From positions 23,813-87,812 of the forward strand of contig VWZS01004387.1 in the NCBI GenBank assembly GCA_013397075.1: a stretch of DNA of 64,000 bases, written 5' to 3'. This stretch comes from Rhabdornis inornatus. Taxonomy: Eukaryota > Chordata > Aves > Passeriformes > Rhabdornithidae. This document shows, one piece after another, positions 61,701 to 64,000 of this stretch. Made by a program: the position numbers and the translations under genes. The notes beneath the pieces were generated by a model. That model did not search any database. It saw nothing but the letters and a program-made list of their open reading frames with translations, and had not been told where the DNA came from. Every line of letters begins with the position of its first letter. Position 1 is the first letter of the stretch.

Positions 61701-62999
61701 GTGAGACCAGGGGGACACTGAGGGGTGGCTGGGGGCACCCAGGGGTGACTGGGGCAGAGCAGGGCAGGGGAGGGGAGGGAGGCTCTGAGCAGGACCTGCT
61801 GTGCTGATCAGTGTGAGGACACAGCTCCTGCCCAGCAGACAGGCTGGTGTGTGTGTCTCGGTGGCACTGGGTGCTGCCAGCCCATGGTGTGGAGCTGCAG
61901 TTGGTGTTTGTGCAGGAACACCAGTGTGCCCTGGGGAGCTGCACTCCTGAGCCGTATGGTTTCCATCAGAGCGTTCCTCTCTCTGTTTCTGATTTAAAGT
62001 GTAGCTTTGACTCACCCTGATCAATATTTTGCATGCCATGCGTGAAGAACCAGATGTTGGAAGTTTCCTATTGTGGAGAGGGAGGGGGGGAACACCCCCT
62101 CAGACTCACAGAAATCGATGTTTTCTGACAGAAGTTGGTTGGTTTTCCTTGGAACAATATATTCTTTTGATTTTCAAGTTGATTTGTCTTCTAACAAGGT
62201 TCTGGTTTAGTATTTTGAATTTGTTTCCTGTGATACGGATAAATTCTCACAAGGGGGAAGTTTAACAGTGTGATGGGCAATAACTACACGTACTTGGACA
62301 ACATTTCATGGCCTCCAGCAGCTTGCAGCTCGGACTGGCTTGGCCCTTGTGTCTTCCCTCTCTGGACTGCTCCTTTCCTCTGCTGGAGGATGGGTTGGAT
62401 CAGGTGCCTGCAGTGCTGTGCCCAGGCTGGGCTTGGTGGCACCCTCACTCAGCCTGGGACTCCTCCAGCACGACAGGCAGGTGAGGAGATGTTTGAGAGA
62501 GGAGGCAGAAGAGGAGCATAAAATCAGACACATTTATTAAACTGTTTAAACAAATGTTTTCCTAAAACCCCCTATTTAAATGAGAGCAGTGCAGACTGTG
62601 CCCCTGTTGCAGAGAGACCACGTCCTTAATATTTCCTTGAACCCGTGAGTGGATGTTTCTCTAATTTTCACTGGGGGTTTTCTCTGCTGGGTGCAGGAGC
62701 TGTGCTGAGCCCGTGGGCACTCGCCGAGCTGGGTGCAGGGTTTGTGGCATGGGGACGTGCCTGGTGCCTGGCAGGGACTGGGCTGCTTGGCTCCTGGAGC
62801 CAGAGCTCAGCCTGTGGCAGGGCTGGGGGCACAGCCAGGCTGGGCTGTCTGAGGTGGGCTCATGGCTCTTGTGATGGGCTCGCTGACCTTTCCTGCCTTG
62901 AGCCATTCGCCTTTTCTGGCTCAGCAAGAGGGTAACGCATGCAAACAATAGAAATGAGATGAGGAAGAAGTTCTTATAAGGGAAAACAGCAAAAAATCT

Positions 63000-63300
63000 T
63001 TTGAGGGCACCAGTGGGATTAGTGCCCTCGTGGATTCTTCAAATATTACAGTGAATTTAATTAAATACATCGTGATCCCAAAAGAGGCTAGTCTAATTAG
63101 CCAGATCTAGAATACATTTATTCTCTTTCCTTGCTCTTCCAATCAGAAGCCTCAGCATCAGCTCATATCCTATTTTTAATCATTCCTAGACTCAGAGGGC
63201 TCTCCTTCCTCCGTGTGAGCAAGGCACACAGCGCTGGGTAATATGTGTCTTTAATCTTATCTCAGCTGTAACTGAGATAATAAGCATCAGAATTTTTTAC
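63000..63300. promoter_or_regulatory. Candidate conserved enhancer with paired GATA sites and an E-box
   Basis: AT-rich unique sequence contains GAATTTAATTAAATAC, GTCTAATTAGCC and TTTTTAATCATTCC. It then has a perfect 9-bp inverted repeat, TTATCTCAG (63257-63265) and CTGAGATAA (63272-63280). The repeat includes opposed GATA sites and, overlapping the left arm, the E-box CAGCTG (63263-63268). CTG is seven bases from GATAA, the spacing class of E-box/GATA composite sites. Binding is inferred. Confidence 0.35.
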
Positions 63301-64000
63301 CAGAAGGTCCTGGCTGCACGTAGGCAATATTTTTGATTGACAAACCTCAAGATCACGTCCAAATCACTGTGCTTGTGCCTGGGGCCAAGTGTGTGGTGAG
63401 GAAAGAGTTGCATGAGATGACACAAAGACCCAAGGAGGTCTCGGGGCTGGATGGGAGGAGCTGACAGGGAGCATTGCACGGCTGAACTGTCAGGTGTGGG
63501 CTGGAAGCACCAAAGGCTTTCACTGAGGAATCTCATGTTGTTTCACCTTGGTATTCATTTTTTCTCATGGTGACACACCCTTGCTGTGGAATTGGGAAAT
63601 TCCTCCTGCTGCCCAAGGGGAAGGGACAGCAGCTGTGCCATGGCTGCCAGCGTGGCTGTGCAGGGTGAATTGTTCCCTCTGCTTCTAAGGAAGAATTTCC
63701 ATGTCTGTGGGATCCGTGACAGGAAATGGCTGCTTGTTTCCCCAGAGGCGCGGACCCGTGTCCCAGGGGTTGATAGGTTTTGCCAGATAATTAATTGTGG
63801 TGTGGTAATGCAGAATGAGCTGTGTTGGCTGTGGGCACACAGCTGGGAGGGCACAGGGTTTCTCCAGCTGCTGGCTCTCATGGTGCTGCCCAGCTGCCTG
63901 CTCACCACTGGCTTCTCAGCCCAGGTCTCTGTCACAGCCATCTTACAGGGCAGATGGGTCCCCTTCTGATCCAAGGGAGTAAATCCTGGATGCCAGGAAG

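Larger units (their letters stand above)
44613..64000 (+). other. ZFHX3: ZFHX3 intron 3 (5' 19.4 kb; continues beyond the window)
   Basis: From donor GTAAGG to the window end I recognise no further coding exon; the HLQQHE segment expected next was not found in any frame. The intron holds a 33-bp minisatellite, a purine-skewed block and several AT-rich candidate regulatory islands listed separately. Stretches such as 47000-48350, 49350-51200, 51400-53300, 55900-58300 and 59000-62900 show only the TG/CA-rich background. The next intron being long matches the human gene organisation. Confidence 0.85.

Noticed and set aside
44613..64000. Search for ZFHX3 exon 4 (expected to begin HLQQHE-like)
   Set aside because: No frame in the rest of the window shows the expected residues, so the exon must lie beyond the right edge.
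1..64000. tRNA, rRNA, CRISPR, bacterial operons or viral genes
   Set aside because: No such signatures were seen. The sequence is vertebrate nuclear DNA and the only mobile elements recognised are CR1 fragments.

Overview
This window reads as vertebrate, most likely avian, nuclear DNA on the + strand of the ZFHX3 (ATBF1) locus. The only protein-coding sequence I can defend is two exons: the large first coding exon (39432-42166, ATG at 39478) and the next exon (44116-44612). Their conceptual join encodes the first 1062 residues of a ZFHX3-type zinc-finger/homeobox transcription factor. The bird call rests on chicken-repeat-1 (CR1) LINE 3' ends at about 22205-22385 and 33790-34030, on compact introns, and on a TG/CA-rich, CpG-poor intronic background broken by GC-rich islands. 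I cannot name the species, and a crocodilian or turtle is not strictly excluded.

Layout. Positions 1-210 and about 1281-3480 are CpG-rich. They are candidates for the 5' promoter and untranslated first exon, which I could not place by sequence. About 36 kb of intron 1 follows, with no coding exon recognised. It holds two CR1 remnants, a 42-bp minisatellite (23301-23594) and several AT-rich stretches rich in homeodomain cores that look like conserved regulatory elements. Next come coding exon 2 (human numbering), a short 1.95-kb intron 2, exon 3, and at least 19.4 kb of intron 3 that runs off the window. Intron 3 holds a 33-bp minisatellite (about 54507-54930) and further candidate regulatory elements. 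Homeodomains, the remaining zinc fingers and the 3' end are outside the window.

How it works together. The N-terminal half carries an acidic Glu run, a polyalanine run and nine zinc-finger-like units. Exon 3 contains the methionine where the shorter ATBF1-B isoform begins in human, so both isoform starts fall inside this window. A 12-codon upstream ORF overlaps the main start codon and may tune initiation.

I found no second gene, RNA gene or undescribed system. The most interesting leads are the overlapping uORF, several perfect inverted repeats inside candidate regulatory islands (1653-1677, 37154-37165, 58608-58623, 63257-63280) and the two coding-length minisatellites. Claims of conservation rest on composition and motif content only, because no alignment could be run.
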